Positions 1 to 13,079 of a stretch of DNA of 64,000 nucleotides are shown here, piece after piece. Source of the stretch: Stereum hirsutum FP-91666 SS1. Its lineage: Eukaryota > Basidiomycota > Agaricomycetes > Russulales > Stereaceae. The translations under genes and the position numbers were made by a program. The notes under the pieces were generated by a model. That model made no database searches. It saw only the letters and a list, made by a program, of their open reading frames with translations, and was not told where the DNA came from. The DNA lies in NCBI RefSeq assembly GCF_000264905.1, contig NW_006763149.1, forward strand, positions 838,212 through 902,211, written 5' to 3'. Each line of letters opens with the position of its first letter. Within the stretch, counting starts at the first letter, position 1.

Positions 1-2595
1 GATGATTCAGACATTCGATTAGATGATGACGGCAACCGAGATTGGTACAAGATCGTGAGCACACCGCCGGACGAAGAGGTAGACTGGCTTTCGCCCATTA
101 CGGCATGCTATACGCTTTGCGCCACAAAGAGTGGGAAGGTTGTGTGTTGGGATGTGCAGAAGGATGAGGGGTTGGCGCAGTGGAACCCTGGAGAAAGATG
201 GGAGCTGTGGAAGTGTAGGGTTGAGTTTGATGAGCGGTCCGTGTTCTTCACGATGGCCAGGGTGCTCGGCGGAACGTGAGTGCCACAGTGATTTTGTCTA
301 CTTCCTTTTCTACTTTGTTTCGCGGATATGGCAAGTCTTGGTGTGCGAACTATATCCTTGCCGCGTCTGCGTATTTGCCTTTACACTTAACACTTGCGAA
401 GCAAGATGTGTGGCGTAACATTGCGTTGGAACCTATATCATCTCGTCGAGATTGAGTTCACATCTGCCAGATTCGGAGCGTTACTTTTGATGGTGCCCAC
501 TGCCTAATATTTATAGACCAATCACCTTCTTATAACCATTCGCTGATATATATTGTCTTGAAAGCAGTTACGACGACAAACTCATGGAATTTGCGCTCAT
601 GCAAATAAAATTCCCCGACCCCAACCTCGAGAGCTTACCATCAACAAGATCAAACCCACGAGAAGCCCCCGCTTTCTTTCCGTTGAAAACATTCAAAATG
701 ACGGGTCTCGTGATGAACGTCTTCCTCCTCGACCCCGTCGCGCGATTGCTCTCAGGCTTCATCTGGATCGTCAGCTCCAGTACGATTGGGCTTTTCGTCC
801 TTCCAGATTGGAACCGTGATGAGTATGTTTTCGTGGACACGAAGATACCCTGCGTGAGTCAAACCACGATCTACCTCACATCGACGTCCAGTCTGACATT
901 CTGCCTGCATATTAAATTAATTACCTTCCGACTTAGGTTTCATCGCATAATTGGTCGTGCATACTACGAAATAATGAGATCGTGATACACTCCGAAGAGG
1001 CAGACAGAGCCGTCCAACATTTCTACCCCCTCTCCTTACTTCGCCAACACATCACCCCTCTTTCCCCCCTCAGTGGCAATGCACCATTCGTCACTGGCAT
1101 TCTCCGGTCACCCCATATCGTCTCACGACCGTTCGAATTTCCACTATTACCTCCGGAATCATACAAGCCTCCCTTTCCAGACGAAGAGGAAGAAGCGAAC
1201 GATGCTGGACAGGGTCAGCAGGGTCAACCACAAATACAGAACCAGAACGGTGCACTTGTCGTGCAGACTACTTTCCAACAGCAGCAACCCCAAAACCCAC
1301 AACTCACAGCAGGAGCCTCGACCTCTGCCGTCGCCACATCCGCTGCCTCTTCCTCCTCCAGTAACTACGCCACCGACGGAGAAGACGACTCTGATCACAA
1401 TCATCCAGCAGACCAAGCCCTCGCTCGCCACATCTCCCGCAGTCCCCTCCCCAATCCCTTCACCTTCCCGACATGGTATCCCGAGTCTGCGCATTTTGTG
1501 CGACAGTGGTGGCCAACGCTGGCGGGGGTTCCGAGCTTGAGCTGTACGGTCGTGCTTTTGGCTCATCATCAGAGGAGAACGCATAGGACGAAGTATGTTC
1601 TTAGTCAGCACTATTTCCAGGTACCAGTCTCCGAGGTCGAAATGGAGACTACGACGGGGGAGACACAGGCTGCGGGGACGAATGGGGCCGGGGCAGGCCA
1701 GGTCGCCATCGTCAATGGCCATGGTCATATCCAAGCCGCGAACGGCCACTCGAACGGTACGACACACGCGCACACACTTTCGAACGGTGCTGGTCCCAGC
1801 GGGAGCGCACGCGGAAACGCGAAAGCAAACTCAAACGGGCATCGTAGTCCGGAAGATGCGCTGATGAAGATGTGGTACGTCAGTGCGCCGTTCGAAATCG
1901 TGTGCGTTATGGATGTTGTGAGCGATGAAGGGGATGGAGACCCACCTGGAGAGGCGGTGGAACATCCCAGACCGTTATTGGCGGTCGATTTTGGGCATGC
2001 AGTCTGGATTGAGTATTATAAGCCTGCGATTGCGGGCAGTGGGGGTACGGAACATGGGGTCAATGGGGCCGGAGGGTCGAGTGATGACGGCGAGGGCGAG
2101 GGCGAGGAGGAGAGGGAGTATAGTGGGCGTGGGCGTGGGCGCGGACATGCTGAGGATGACGACGAGATGGAGCGCGAGGATGGCTCTGAGCATAGCTCCG
2201 ACTATTACGGAAACCACGATGGCTCGAGCGATTCAGACGATGAACCCCCTCAAGATCAACAAGATGAGGACCAAAACGGCCACCCGGCCGCACACTCCGA
2301 AGCTGCCCTCCATCGCGGCGAACTCAAACGTCTGCGTTTCGTTTCATTCCCGTCTATCTCCTTCGAAGAAGACGGTCGGGTCGTGAGGAGCGGGATTGGG
2401 GGCTCTATGGACGAGGGCAGCGATGACGGTGACGACGATGATGATATGTGGCCGATGGAAGGATCGGTGAAGACATTAGAGATTCCGGAGGAGTTGGACC
2501 TGGACCAGGTGGAGACGTTGAATATCGATCAGAGTCAGGGGGCGGTGATCATGAGCGTGAAGGAGGGGAGGATATTTATTTTATGTTACGAGTGA
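1..2595 (+). CDS. Beta-propeller-like protein of unknown function, 5' partial
   Basis: Three exons can be joined in frame: before 1 to 275, 568-853 and 937-2595. All junctions have GT/AG ends and keep phase. The start lies outside the window. The N-terminal visible part contains a segment reading ATKSGKVVCWDVQ, like a strand of a WD or other beta-propeller repeat. Agaricomycete F-box proteins with such C-terminal propellers are common, but no F-box is visible here. The last exon encodes long low-complexity stretches: Gln/Asn-rich, Gly/Asn/His-rich, and acidic Asp/Glu runs around 2080-2270 and 2400-2450. Between them are ordered pieces. The stop is TGA at 2593-2595. The function is not recognised. 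The first intron, 276-567, is unusually long for this genome and may hide a small exon. Confidence 0.75.
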
Positions 2596-3570
2596 GTGGG
2601 GATCTGAGCGGATGGGTGAGTAGCTAACTCGGAGGATAGAGGACGAGTGGGTGGATGGATACTTTTGGTAGGGTTTATGGTTATGGTTATTGGGATTTTG
2701 TATGTTCTGTGTTTTTGTTTTGTGCTATCGCTGACTCTGACTGTCATTCCGGATCTTTGATCTCTGGGATTGTGGATCATGGGTATGGCGCTCTGTAATT
2801 TAAATAAGACTCCCAATGTGATGTTTAGATTCCAACCATGTATACAAGCGAGCGGGCTCGAAAGACCTACTATATATGCATATCTTACGCGTTTACCTAT
2901 CTGAATCTCTAGCATGACCATGGAATAAGACTTGCCATCGCCATAACCGTTTCTTCCCGTGTAGTAGTAGAGTACTGTGTATCCAAAGGGCCACATTCCA
3001 GTCAAAGTCAACGGCGAGCTTGGGCCACACGGAGTTTGCCGCGGCCAGAAGCCTCGCGTGCGACTAAACTCGCCATCGTTGTCTGTTCTTGCTCACGATC
3101 TCCGGCTTCACCACACTGGCATATGTTTTTCTTGGGAAAAAACTCTCTGGGGGCTCGCTCTGTGAGAGTTCCCTCTGTCGTATTGTTCTTGAGAAAAAAG
3201 GCCCACATACTCTTTGCAGTACCGGATATGAATCGCGCTGAAGCGGCTGAATGACAATTCAAGCGATTGTCCTCAGCACCCTCGCCGTCACTTAGGTTTC
3301 TGCTGTCTTCGTTTGCTTCGAGATCATATCTTACCCCAATTGCGAGCTCGAGAGGGGTAACAAATTTCTCGATCTTACGGAACCGTAATCCTTGTGCCTG
3401 GCTTCCGTACTATAAGACCGAAGTTCTCGAAGATGTGCACATTCTTAGGCGTCCGCGAAAGATCAACAGGTCGTCTTCTTACAGGTGAGTATAGCATACT
3501 TTGTGTGTAGACGTTCTTCTGCTCGGATACTGACGAGGTACATGATTCACAGGCTCAGCCATCTGTCAAC
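2596..3570. other. Intergenic: 3' end of the propeller-like gene and leader of the GH31 gene
   Basis: No convincing coding sequence. A likely 5'UTR intron of the GH31 gene runs from a GTGAGT donor at about 3485 to a CACAG acceptor at about 3552, just before the ATG at 3571. The rest shows no recognisable feature. Confidence 0.5.
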
Positions 3571-6065
3571 ATGACTGGTTCCGGTTTTCTTTTGCCTCTT
3601 TCGGCGACTCTATTATCTACCCTCATTCCTGCGCTCTCGCTATCACTGAGCCCACGGTCACTTTCAACCACACAACCATCTGTGACGTACGATCTTGGCT
3701 CCAATTTCTCCCTCATATGGAACGCAGACGCATCTCAAATTTCCATCCAATCCGGAGAAACGCAGGATATTATCTGGGCCACTGTTCCTGGCACTTCCTT
3801 CGTCAGCGCAAGTGCGGGGAACGACTCTGTTGAGGCAGCCAACGGTAACTTCAAGATTACCCAGGTTGATCAGGACTCCTGCCTGGACCAGAGCGTCGCC
3901 TCAGTGGCCCAATCTTCGGACGGTGGCGTCATCGTTGGCGGAGAGTTGTCCACCTGCATCGGCGTCGGCACATTATCCGGCGGGGAGACCTCTGCTCGGT
4001 ATACCCTACAATTCTCGATACCCCAGGGCTTCACCGACCGCGTAGCCTTCTCTCTCGATGTCACAGGCTCGACCAACCACTCCTTCCCGCTGAAGAAGGC
4101 CTTCCTATCTTACCAATCTGATGCGTCTGAAGACTTCTACGGATTCGGGGCTCAACCATCGTTTGCTTCGCTGAAAGGCCAATCTATCCCTATATTTTCT
4201 CGGGAACAAGGCGCGGGACGCGGCGACGAGCCTTTGACGACGCTCGCGAATCTGAATTCATTCTTCTCCGGTGGGGATAAATTCACAACATATACCGCTA
4301 TTCCACAGTACATCACCACCGATGGCCACGTCTTCTACCTCACCGAGCAGTACACGGCCTATACGAACTTCGATCTCACACAGCCCGATGTCGTGACGGT
4401 TCGATACGACGGCCTCAGCGTTGAAGGTCATGTGGCGAAGGTGTCTCCCGGGAAGAACAGCGTGCTGCTAGACGCGGTCGAGTTATTGACGGAGTATACG
4501 GGGAGAATGCCGGTGTTGCCGACATGGGTCGATAAGGGCGCGGTATTGGGCATTCAGGGCGGGCAGGATAAGGTTGACGGTATCATCATCGAGGCGCTCA
4601 ACTCCAGTACCCCGATTGCTGCGGTTTGGCTCCAGGACTGGTATGGTTTACTTTGCGACCACCGTATGTCTCTCTCGTACTCACGTAGCTTTCATATTCC
4701 ACAGGGTAGGGACGCATAGTCAAACCGGACCCTACGTCAAAATGTGAGCAATCGAAAATCTCCCTTGAGTTATACCTGGATTATTGATATATTCTCGCCT
4801 TCTACAGCTCGCGCCTCTGGTGGAATTGGGAGAACGACGAAGTACTTTATCCCAACTGGACCTCGTTCGTTCAAAACCTCCGCGACACATACGATATTCG
4901 CACTCTCTCCTACGTGAACACCTTCCTCGCGAACGTCAGCACGAAATCTTCAGGCTTCAAGCGCAACCTTTACGACGAAGCTACATCCCAACACTTCCTT
5001 GTCCAGAACACCACCATCAATTCTACGGCTATCATCTCGAGTGGTCCAGGTTTAGACGCCGGAATCGTTGACCTGACGAACGGCGACACGACTACATGGT
5101 TCGCAGACGTCCTGGCGAACCAGGTCTGGAACTCCAATATCTCCGGATTCATGACGGACTTCGGAGAGTATACGCCCGTATCAAGCGATGTTGCGCTGGC
5201 GAGCGGGGAGGATGCTTTCACGTACCATAGCCGGTACCCGCTTCAATGGGCGCAGTTGAACCGTCAAATCGTCGAGGATCTGGACAAGACTTCCGAAGCC
5301 GTTCTGTTCCATCGATCTGCGTCGTTCCTGGCGAATCGGTACATAAACCTCTTCTGGGCGGGTGACCAGAACGTGAACTGGGATAGGAACGACGGGATGA
5401 AGTCCGTCGTTCCTATAATGGTTCATATGGGCTTTTCAGGTTACTCTCAGTCGCACTCGGATGTCGGAGGCTATACGACCATTCTATCCACCGTCGGCAA
5501 TGTTACGCGTTCTCAAGAACTTCTGGGACGTTGGGGCGAACTCGCAGCGGTTTCGAGCGCCGTCTTCCGTTCGCACGAGGGCAATATCCCAAGCGTCAAC
5601 GCCCAATTCTACAGCACAAGTGCGACGTATGCATACTACGCCTACAACGCCCGTCTTTTTGCCGCCCTCGCCACATATCGCCGTCATGTCCTCGACAACG
5701 AATCGACACTTCGCGGGTGGCCTCTTCTCCGTTCACCCGTTATCTACCACACTGCCGACACCGCCGCCCGTGAGATCTCCTATGAATCGTTCTATCTCGG
5801 CTCAGAGCTCTACGTCGCTCCCGTATACGACTCCCAGACGTTCACGGTCGCCGTCTACCTGCCTGGAGATACGGCTGACGGGGAGGGTAGGACGTACACG
5901 CATGTTTGGAGCAACGTTACGTATGGAGGAGGGCAGACCGTCGAGGTGGACGCACCGTATGGTCAACCGGCGATTTTTGTCGTGAATAATTCGACAGCGG
6001 TTGGGATTGATGAATTATCGGAGTTCGTGAAGAAGGAAAGCGGGACAGTATTGTCGGTTGAATGA
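3571..6065 (+). CDS. Secreted GH31 glycosidase, sulfoquinovosidase-like
   Basis: Exons 3571-4640, 4705-4743 and 4808-6065 join in phase to give 788 residues. Residues 1 to about 25 form a signal peptide, so the enzyme is expected outside the cell. The fold is glycoside hydrolase family 31. The nucleophile is Asp487 in MTDFGEY and the acid/base is Asp556 in WAGDQNVNW. Residues known to bind the sulfonate of sulfoquinovose in E. coli YihQ (Arg301, Trp304, Tyr508) have clear counterparts: Arg372 and Trp375 in SRLWWNW, and Tyr592 in SDVGGYTT. Spacing of Tyr592 from the acid/base (36) equals that in YihQ. This supports release of sulfoquinovose from plant sulfolipid rather than plain alpha-glucosidase activity. 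Many N-glycosylation sequons are present. No other sulfoquinovose gene is nearby. Confidence 0.88.
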
Positions 6066-7051
6066 TCTGAGGGTAGGCTCTAATGGATGTTTCATCCTTG
6101 TGACGCTTCGTAATAATTTCGCTAGTGTAGGGCATAGATATTTCTGCAATATACCCACATCTGAGTATATCACGGCCCACGGTCTGTTTGCCGCTTGTAT
6201 TGAGGACTTCATTGTAGTAAACTCATGGCTATATGGGCATGTGCACTGTGCCGCTCGCTTCACTCGACCGCCACGCGGCATTTCGTCTACACATTTCAAA
6301 CTCAGCCCTCGGAGGCTCTACGGAAGCTATATTTCCGAGTTCTCCGAGTCACATGATCTTCGTAAGTTGATCCTTCTTCTTTGGAAACTATTGTTGTATA
6401 AATACATACCGCGGAAGACATCGTCGCGGATGTTTTGAGTTCATGTTCAATGGTGATTTTCATTGACATGCTACCACCATAGTATTTGGGAATGACATCA
6501 GCCGGCTGATCTCATCCTGCGCCCAGACTCTCAGCCCAGCGGGCGAAAACCGTCGGGGTGTGCTCCATCAGCACCAAATGGATTGGTGCAAAAGTTGGGG
6601 ATCAGGCAAGAGATCCCACCGGGCATGGGACCAGGAGAAATGTTGTGGCCCCCCACCTACGACGACACCGAATTGTCAGGAGCCAATGTGAGCAGTAAGT
6701 CAACTAGTTGATTTACAAAGGAGTGATTATTCTATACACTGATCAAAAGGTAGTCGTAATCGTACAAATACACTGAAATTTCACTGTTTCATAGGAGTGT
6801 ATGAATGTTAACGAATCATGGGAAGATACAAACATTTCGTCTATGCGACAAATACCAATTCCACGACAAAAAATCAAGAGGGCTTGGTAATCTAGTATTG
6901 CAGTCAATATCCACTGATGCAAGTCAGAGACGGTTCTGGGGCGTATAAGCCAGAACCACAGCCACCCTTGAGGCAAGGCTGACAGCGGTACCAACAAACC
7001 AATAGAGGAGGCACACAGTTAGTATCGCCTTCGTCGATACATCGCTGCTGC
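6066..7051. other. Intergenic, no gene seen
   Basis: Convergent 3' ends of the GH31 gene (+) and the small membrane protein gene (-). Open frames here are short and lack exon-like junctions or recognisable motifs. Confidence 0.5.
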
Positions 7052-8100
7052 TCAGGACCCGTCCGAGGATGGCATTGCGCCTCCGATGCCAGCGTGAACG
7101 GCTGCACCAGCGGGCATGGGGATATGTGCGTCATCAGATTCAACGGTGGGAGGAGGAGGCTGATCGACAATGCGCTGCGGTTCAGCGGTCGGGCTGGCGG
7201 CGGGCAGAACGCATGGTGGCCGTCACTCGTTGGACTAGTATGTACCGTTGCTTAGAAAACTCACCTAGTAGAGCCCGAAGAAGATACAGTTCCTTCAATC
7301 CCAGTTTGCATGTCTTTGTCCGCAGGTGCAATAACATGCACACCATCGGGCTCGATGGTTGTGGGGTCGAGCTGAGCGGCATCATGCTGGAGTTCCTCGA
7401 GGGCATGATTGTCTTCGCCGGCTGAGATGATAGGATGGCTCAGGGATATGACAGTAGCCTACACTCGAAATCTATGAACATACCGGTGCGATGCATTGGA
7501 AGCACAGACTATGGAGGACTGGGGTAAGAATCTTGCAATTGACTACAGACGTTGTAATCATTACCTCTGAGAAGTTAGCAAAGAGGCCCCTGATATTGCG
7601 ACCTATGTGCTTCACAACATCAGCGACATTGGGATAAGCACCTGCGACGACACCACGACTGTCGAAATTGGCATATCATTTGTCAGTGCAGTTCCGTCGA
7701 GATCGTGGGGGGATGAGGGGAAACTTACATAGCGGAAAATGCGCTCTGCATCTCGCGATGGATAGTGCCGTTGCGAGTAAATGGGGATGACAGCTTATGG
7801 GGGAAATGATCAAGTACAAATATCTGATACCGTAGCAGATAACTTACAACGACGAAGCGGTCTGAGGCGACTGTGGTGACATTGGTCCAACTAATGCAAG
7901 TAGGTAAGTACTTAAAAAGAGAATTACCGAGAAGAGGATTCAACTACGTACCGAATGGGTAAAGTTCGTGAGAAGTAATTTCGGAACTCCTCGTTGTCCT
8001 TGAGTTTGAAGACAGTATACGCACAAGCACCGATAGTAATAGCAGAGGCCACAAACCCGATATAGGCGTTGACGGTCTGGAAAATGGACTGAGATGACAT
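7052..8100 (-). CDS. Small hypothetical protein with one N-terminal membrane helix
   Basis: Seven short exons can be followed in phase on the minus strand: 8100-7952, 7890-7848, 7793-7729, 7658-7565, a fifth ending at 7484 (starting at 7542 or 7518), 7438-7265 and 7193-7052. The product is 233 or 241 residues, depending on the fifth acceptor. The N-terminus has a hydrophobic helix (YIGFVASAITIGACAYTVF, about residues 13-31) followed by a charged segment. The C-terminal half is rich in Asp, Glu, Pro and Ala and looks disordered. The family is not recognised. The gene model rests only on splice signals and phase. Confidence 0.55.
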
Positions 8101-8185
8101 CGAGTAGTATCGAAAGTAGGATGGATATAGTGAGGGGAATATGTATGTAAGGGGTAAAAACGATGGGAAACAAAAGAGGGGGGGA

Positions 8186-8218
8186 ATGTTTGCACCATGT
8201 TTGCACCATGTTTGCAGC
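8186..8218. repeat. Three tandem copies of an 11-bp unit
   Basis: The unit ATGTTTGCACC occurs three times in a row, the third copy with one change (GCAGC at its end). It lies 86 bp upstream of the minus-strand membrane protein ATG, in its leader or promoter. Confidence 0.8.
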
Positions 8219-8492
8219 ATCGTGCCAGGCTTCGGAGGTGGCACAGCAACAGGTTTCGGAGTGTGGCGCAGCAAAGTTCCCAATATGGGACTTGACCTCG
8301 GCTATATCCTCGGAAGGCCTCGATTTTTGTGTCTCTGGTGCCCTCTGACTTCTCGCGACCCTTGCAACAAGACATGGTCACATCGAGTAGTCTTCAATGG
8401 GAGCCCAGATCTCTACTGGCAGTAACATAGAGGGTCGACAAAACCGCCACAGCCTTCGACGTCTATCGTCGATCTCCCAGCAGGGTGCGTAG

Positions 8493-8526
8493 GACTGACA
8501 TATATCTCCCGAGCGATATGTCAGTC
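8493..8526. repeat. Inverted repeat, 11-bp perfect arms
   Basis: GACTGACATAT at 8493-8503 and its exact reverse complement at 8516-8526 are separated by 12 bases. It lies about 400 bp upstream of the membrane protein gene. No target duplication or other transposon mark was found. Confidence 0.7.
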
Positions 8527-10627
8527 ATAACAGAAGACGATCACATACGATCGTACTCAGGTGACACTATGGTCGCCGGCGGAGCCGGAAGCTCATGTCT
8601 CTGCACGACGTCTGACTCGTAGGCGACCACAGGTTACAAAGACATAACGCACCAGTCACTGCTGTCGGGTATGTGTCCAAGATTTATATCTATGTTGAAG
8701 CCTGCCATCCTGATCATCTTCAATGCTCTCACCTCCATCAGTTGCAGCGCTCTTTGAGGGCCCTCTGGTGGATTCATTACGATGACCACGTGATATGAAC
8801 TAGTCATGAGCTACACCCCCACCAACCCTCGGCAAGTGTTGTTCATGGGCGTGGTCATGGACTGAGAAAAAGCCCTGAGTTTGTATTCCGGTAGCAAGGG
8901 GATGATGTGGCTCAGATGATATGAAGGTGAAGAGTTGAGCGTGGATATCGACGAAGGGCCAATGCCATGGACGGCGGAGGCTCGATGAGTAGCGGGTCAG
9001 GGAAAGAGGGAGAGAAGGGGAGAGGAAAATATCAGTTCTGGTCCTTCTTTAGACAAGGCGAGAGACTGACTCCATTACAGGACCATGCTGGGAACAAGGA
9101 GCAAGAGACGTGGTGCATCCATCGATCAAGGGGAAAGACGCGGATATCAGATCACTGCGTCGAGACTCTTTTGGCCCTCATACGATGGAGGTCTGAGGCG
9201 GGAGAAGCACTGCTCATGGAGTATTTCAGCGCCAGGATTATCATTCAACGAAGCGAGACGCTGTTATATCGTAAGTCGTCAATATCGGATGTCTATTCCT
9301 AGATGCTCGACCGTCGTTTCAATATGCACTGATACATTCACGAGGAAGTACAGGGTCAATGCAACCCTACATCATGTCTAGCCCGAAAAATATTGCGAGA
9401 GTTCATCCCACTACCAAGCATGCTTAAAGGCGCTCCCTTGAAGGGAGATGGAAGAGGAGAGTGGTGCTGAGTGGTGATTTTGCAGCACCACAGCGCCTTT
9501 CGTTGATACTTGAGGACTGTCGCTCCACGCTGGGATTCTCTTGCGGAGAAGCGCGATTCCCGTCTTGGGGTCGAGCATACTTCACTTCAAGAGCGTCTTC
9601 ATTGACGACGCAAGGAGCATTTCCGTTCCTGAACAGAGGTACATAAAATTGTTCGTCGCCGTTCAGCGTGCTGCGTGGCACCTATATGTATACTTACTTG
9701 CGGGAATGACGTCCACTAGTTAGTGTAGCACTACAGCCGAGAAGTCCCAAGGAGGTTAGATTGCCACGGGCAAGGCAAGAGCCATGATTAGACTCGGATT
9801 CGTAAGAATATGCCCTGCTTTCCTTTTCCAGACACGGCGGGAAACCAGCGGCCAAGTCAAGGACAACGACCATTGGTTGTGAGACTGCGGGTATAACGCA
9901 ATGCAAAACCCAGAATTAGTACATGAGACGATGATTGTGCTAAGTGGAGATCCACGCTGCACATGCGATATAGCTTCGGCGTTCGTTGCATTCTGCGTAT
10001 TATACGCAACGCGTGAAGACAACGAGAGTGAGTAGGTCACTCTGATCACGGTCGGAAGCTTCACGATGGGCGAGCTTAGGAGAAGCGACACGTACATAAT
10101 AGCAACCAACTTTGGCGCGATGTTTCTCGCCGTCCAACGTAGTCCTCCATGGAGGTATGCCAATATAGCTTGAACTCTATCGGACCCTCCTGCGAAGATT
10201 GTGCGCGTTGGTCTCACGCTTGTATGCTTCTAGACGCTGTATATTTGTGAGAGCATTAGAGTAGATCCAGAACATCGACTAACGGCCAGATATAGAACAA
10301 ACGAGGACTGCAGGAGGTGATTGAATGTGCAGATGTACAGCCAAGCTGGTTGGGAAAAGGGGCAAACCCGGGAACTTTGCTGTCTGGACCGCCATTTCGG
10401 TCGGAGATTCAATGTTGATCTGTGGCACTCGGGTAATTTTGACTGTCATGAGCCACAGTAGCACCTGCTCAAGGTCTAGGTAGGTAGTCGACTTGAGACC
10501 TAACTTACAGTAATAAGCAACGAGTTGCGGAATCTAAACTTCAAGCTTCACCAGCACGGCTGCATTACTACTAGAATACAATGCCAGAATTCTAATCTTC
10601 ACTTCATCCGAGCACCCTCAAAGGGCT

Positions 10628-12692
10628 CTAGTCGTCATGATCCCAGCTACCCGCCTGCTGAGGAATTTTTGGTCCGCCCGCTGGTCTGCTCATGATGATG
10701 CTATCAACGCTGAGTACCGAGATCGCAGCCTCAGTGGCCAGCTTGATCGCCCAGTACTTTGCGGCGAGCGAGTCCAGGTGCTTGTACTCCACTGCCGAGA
10801 GCGTCCCGTCCGTCTCATGCTAGAAGGAGAAAAATGAGTAAAATATTCAGACACACCATCCCATCGCATGAACGTACCTCAACATCGACACCGTACACTT
10901 CTCCGCCCTCTTTCTCGTGCTTGGCCCATAACCGCGCGACAACCTCGTTACCCTCCGCACCTCCCCGTGCATTTTCTGCCAACGTCCTCGGGATGACCTC
11001 CAGAGCAGACGCGAACCTCCTCACAGCATGCTGCGCAAGCCCCTTCAACCCAGCCCCATAAGTGTCCACACGCTTTGCCAGCTCGAGCTCCGTAGCGCCA
11101 GCCCCGGGTACCAACCTTCCGTCCTTCAACAAAGCCTTGATCACACCAACACCATCATCGACCGCACGCTCCAAATCGTCTAGGTGGTTCTGTGTGGCGC
11201 CACGAAGCACGATAGTCGCAGTCTTCGTCTTGACCTCGCCACCAGACAAAGGCGTGCTGTCGTCTTGGCGGAGCACAGTGACGCGATCACCGCCGACTTC
11301 GAGAGTCTCGCAGACATCGACGAAACCAGCCTCTTCGGGCGTGGGTGCACCGAGGCGCGCGAGGGGAGTGGCGGATACGACACGGCAAAGACGACGAAGT
11401 TCAAATTTGGAGAGGACTTTGAGGACGAGGATGTGGTGTCGGTTGAGATAGTGGAGGGCGAGTTCGCCGATGTTAGTGCCTGCGATGATGACCTTGACGC
11501 CGGATGCTGCGATCTCGGCAAAGATCTGAAAAAATGGCATATTAGGTGGAAGAAAAAGGGAACGGGTAGATGTGTGACGAACCTTCTCCATATGCTTCTC
11601 CTCTCCGCGAGTGAAGTTAAGCATGTCTTCGGCGTTTTTGATGAGAACGGTACCCTTTGTCTCTGTTTGTGCGATATCGATGGGGTTGGTGAATACAGCG
11701 ACCTTGCCTTTCGTGATCTGCTTCACATCGCCTGACATAATCATAATCATAAGGATTATGAACAAAAGCAAAGAGCAAAACAGCGCGTACCTTCTGGTTC
11801 TCTGCCAAACACCATACCTTGCACAACCCTGCTCGCGGCCAAACTGCCGCCCATGATCTTCACGACCCGAACGTTGTCCACATTGAACATTTGTGGGTTT
11901 GACGGCATGACAAGAAGAGACGCTTCGGCCACGAGCGACGCGAGGGAATCCTCGAATCCGTATTGTTTTGCTGCGATGGCGGGCTTGATGGCTTGGGTAA
12001 GGGATGCATGGGTCATAGGGCTCGGAAGCTCGCTACATGATAGGTCTGCATCGTCTGAGTATGGGCGGTGTCAATTGAGGCATATAGATTAAACGTACTG
12101 TTAAGCTCCGAGAGTGCCTTATCAGAGGCCAACTGGTATCCCTTCATCACTTCACTTGGGTGAAGGCCCATGATCAGGAGGTTCTCCGCCTTTTTCAGCA
12201 GCTCTCCGGCAAGGATTAGCACCATGTTTGTCGCATCACCCATCTACATCCATCCGTTGATTTAGCACCTGGAATAATGATACAGCCAAGTGAATGCGCA
12301 CCTCTTCCTCCTGTGCCTGTGATGCCATGACGAGCAGTTTTGCAGCCGGATGGACGACTTCAATTTCCCGAATGATAGTTGCAGCATCTGAAGTCACAAA
12401 AAGTCGTCCGAGATGGTTGATCACGAGCTTATTCCGTCCTATTGAATCATAAGAATACCAATGACACAGTGTAATAAGATCTCCAACACACCATTTGGGC
12501 CGAAACTTGTCCGTACGAGATCGGAAAGCTCAGAGACGGCTTGGATATTACGAAGGACGGCGTCCTCAAGACCTGACATTTGCTGAATGCATCGTCATGC
12601 TCTATTACTGACTGATAGGAATCGTATCTGCACACCTTGTATCCATCTTTGAAGAGCTGGATATTGTTTGCTTTTGGGACTTTGAGAGACAT
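10628..12692 (-). CDS. CCT8: T-complex protein 1 (CCT/TRiC) subunit theta
   Basis: Eight exons join in phase: 12692-12636, 12582-12492, 12438-12302, 12243-12099, 12054-11791, 11731-11583, 11525-10878 and 10819-10628, giving 560 residues. That is close to the yeast Cct8 length of about 568. The protein follows yeast Cct8 from the N-terminal LFKDGYK through TSFGPNGRNK, the ATP-binding VTSDAATI and MGDATNMV motifs, IMGGS and RGATQNHLDDLERAVDDGV to VLSID near the end. GDATN holds the catalytic Asp of group II chaperonins. The product is one of eight subunits of the cytosolic ring that folds actin, tubulin and many WD proteins. It is a single-copy housekeeping gene and makes a good anchor for synteny. 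The promoter lies in 12693-13079. Confidence 0.96.
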
Positions 12693-13079
12693 GGCTGTAG
12701 AGAACGAGTGGGGAAGAATGTGGCGGACGCGTCGAAGTCGCGATTTCGGATTTGCGTGGACGTGCGTTGATTACGTACGTATACGGTGAAGGTGCCACTG
12801 TGGCGACTCTTTCTACGACAAGTACTTACTCTTTTATTCGGAAGCACTATCAACTAGGCATGAAATTGAAAGGGGGAAGAGAATCGATTGTGCACGTATG
12901 TAGTGCAAACTCTATACATTATGACCGAGAATAATTCAAGTAAGCTTTTGCGACGCCACCCGCGTTCAACATTCCGTGCATAGATTCGTATTATCTCGAC
13001 CCTTTGAAGGAGAAGGAGGTCACAAACATGAACCCATGCAGCCATGATAACAATTAAGAGCATTCACATAAGAAGTGAG
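12693..13079. other. Intergenic: CCT8 promoter and F-box gene 3' end
   Basis: 387 bp between the CCT8 start and the stop of the split F-box gene; both genes read on the minus strand. No distinct motif was identified. Confidence 0.5.

Larger units (their letters stand above)
8101..10627. other. About 2.5 kb without a supported gene
   Basis: Scattered open frames of 60-150 codons occur on both strands (for example 8967-9302 plus and 9756-10217 minus). None shows a known domain, a signal peptide or a chain of exons in phase. On the minus strand around 10213-10464 two adjacent open stretches share one frame, broken by a TAG, and could be relics of a decayed gene. The stretch also holds an 11-bp-arm inverted repeat at 8493-8526. 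Confidence 0.45.

Noticed and set aside
3571..6065. Naming the GH31 enzyme a plain alpha-glucosidase or alpha-xylosidase
   Set aside because: The Arg/Trp/Tyr set for sulfonate binding and the match around both Asp residues favour sulfoquinovosidase.
8967..9302. A 111-codon plus-strand frame as a gene
   Set aside because: No motif, no convincing start context and no partner exons.
9756..10217. A 153-codon minus-strand frame as a membrane protein
   Set aside because: No coherent membrane helices, known domain or splice partners; kept only as a possible relic.
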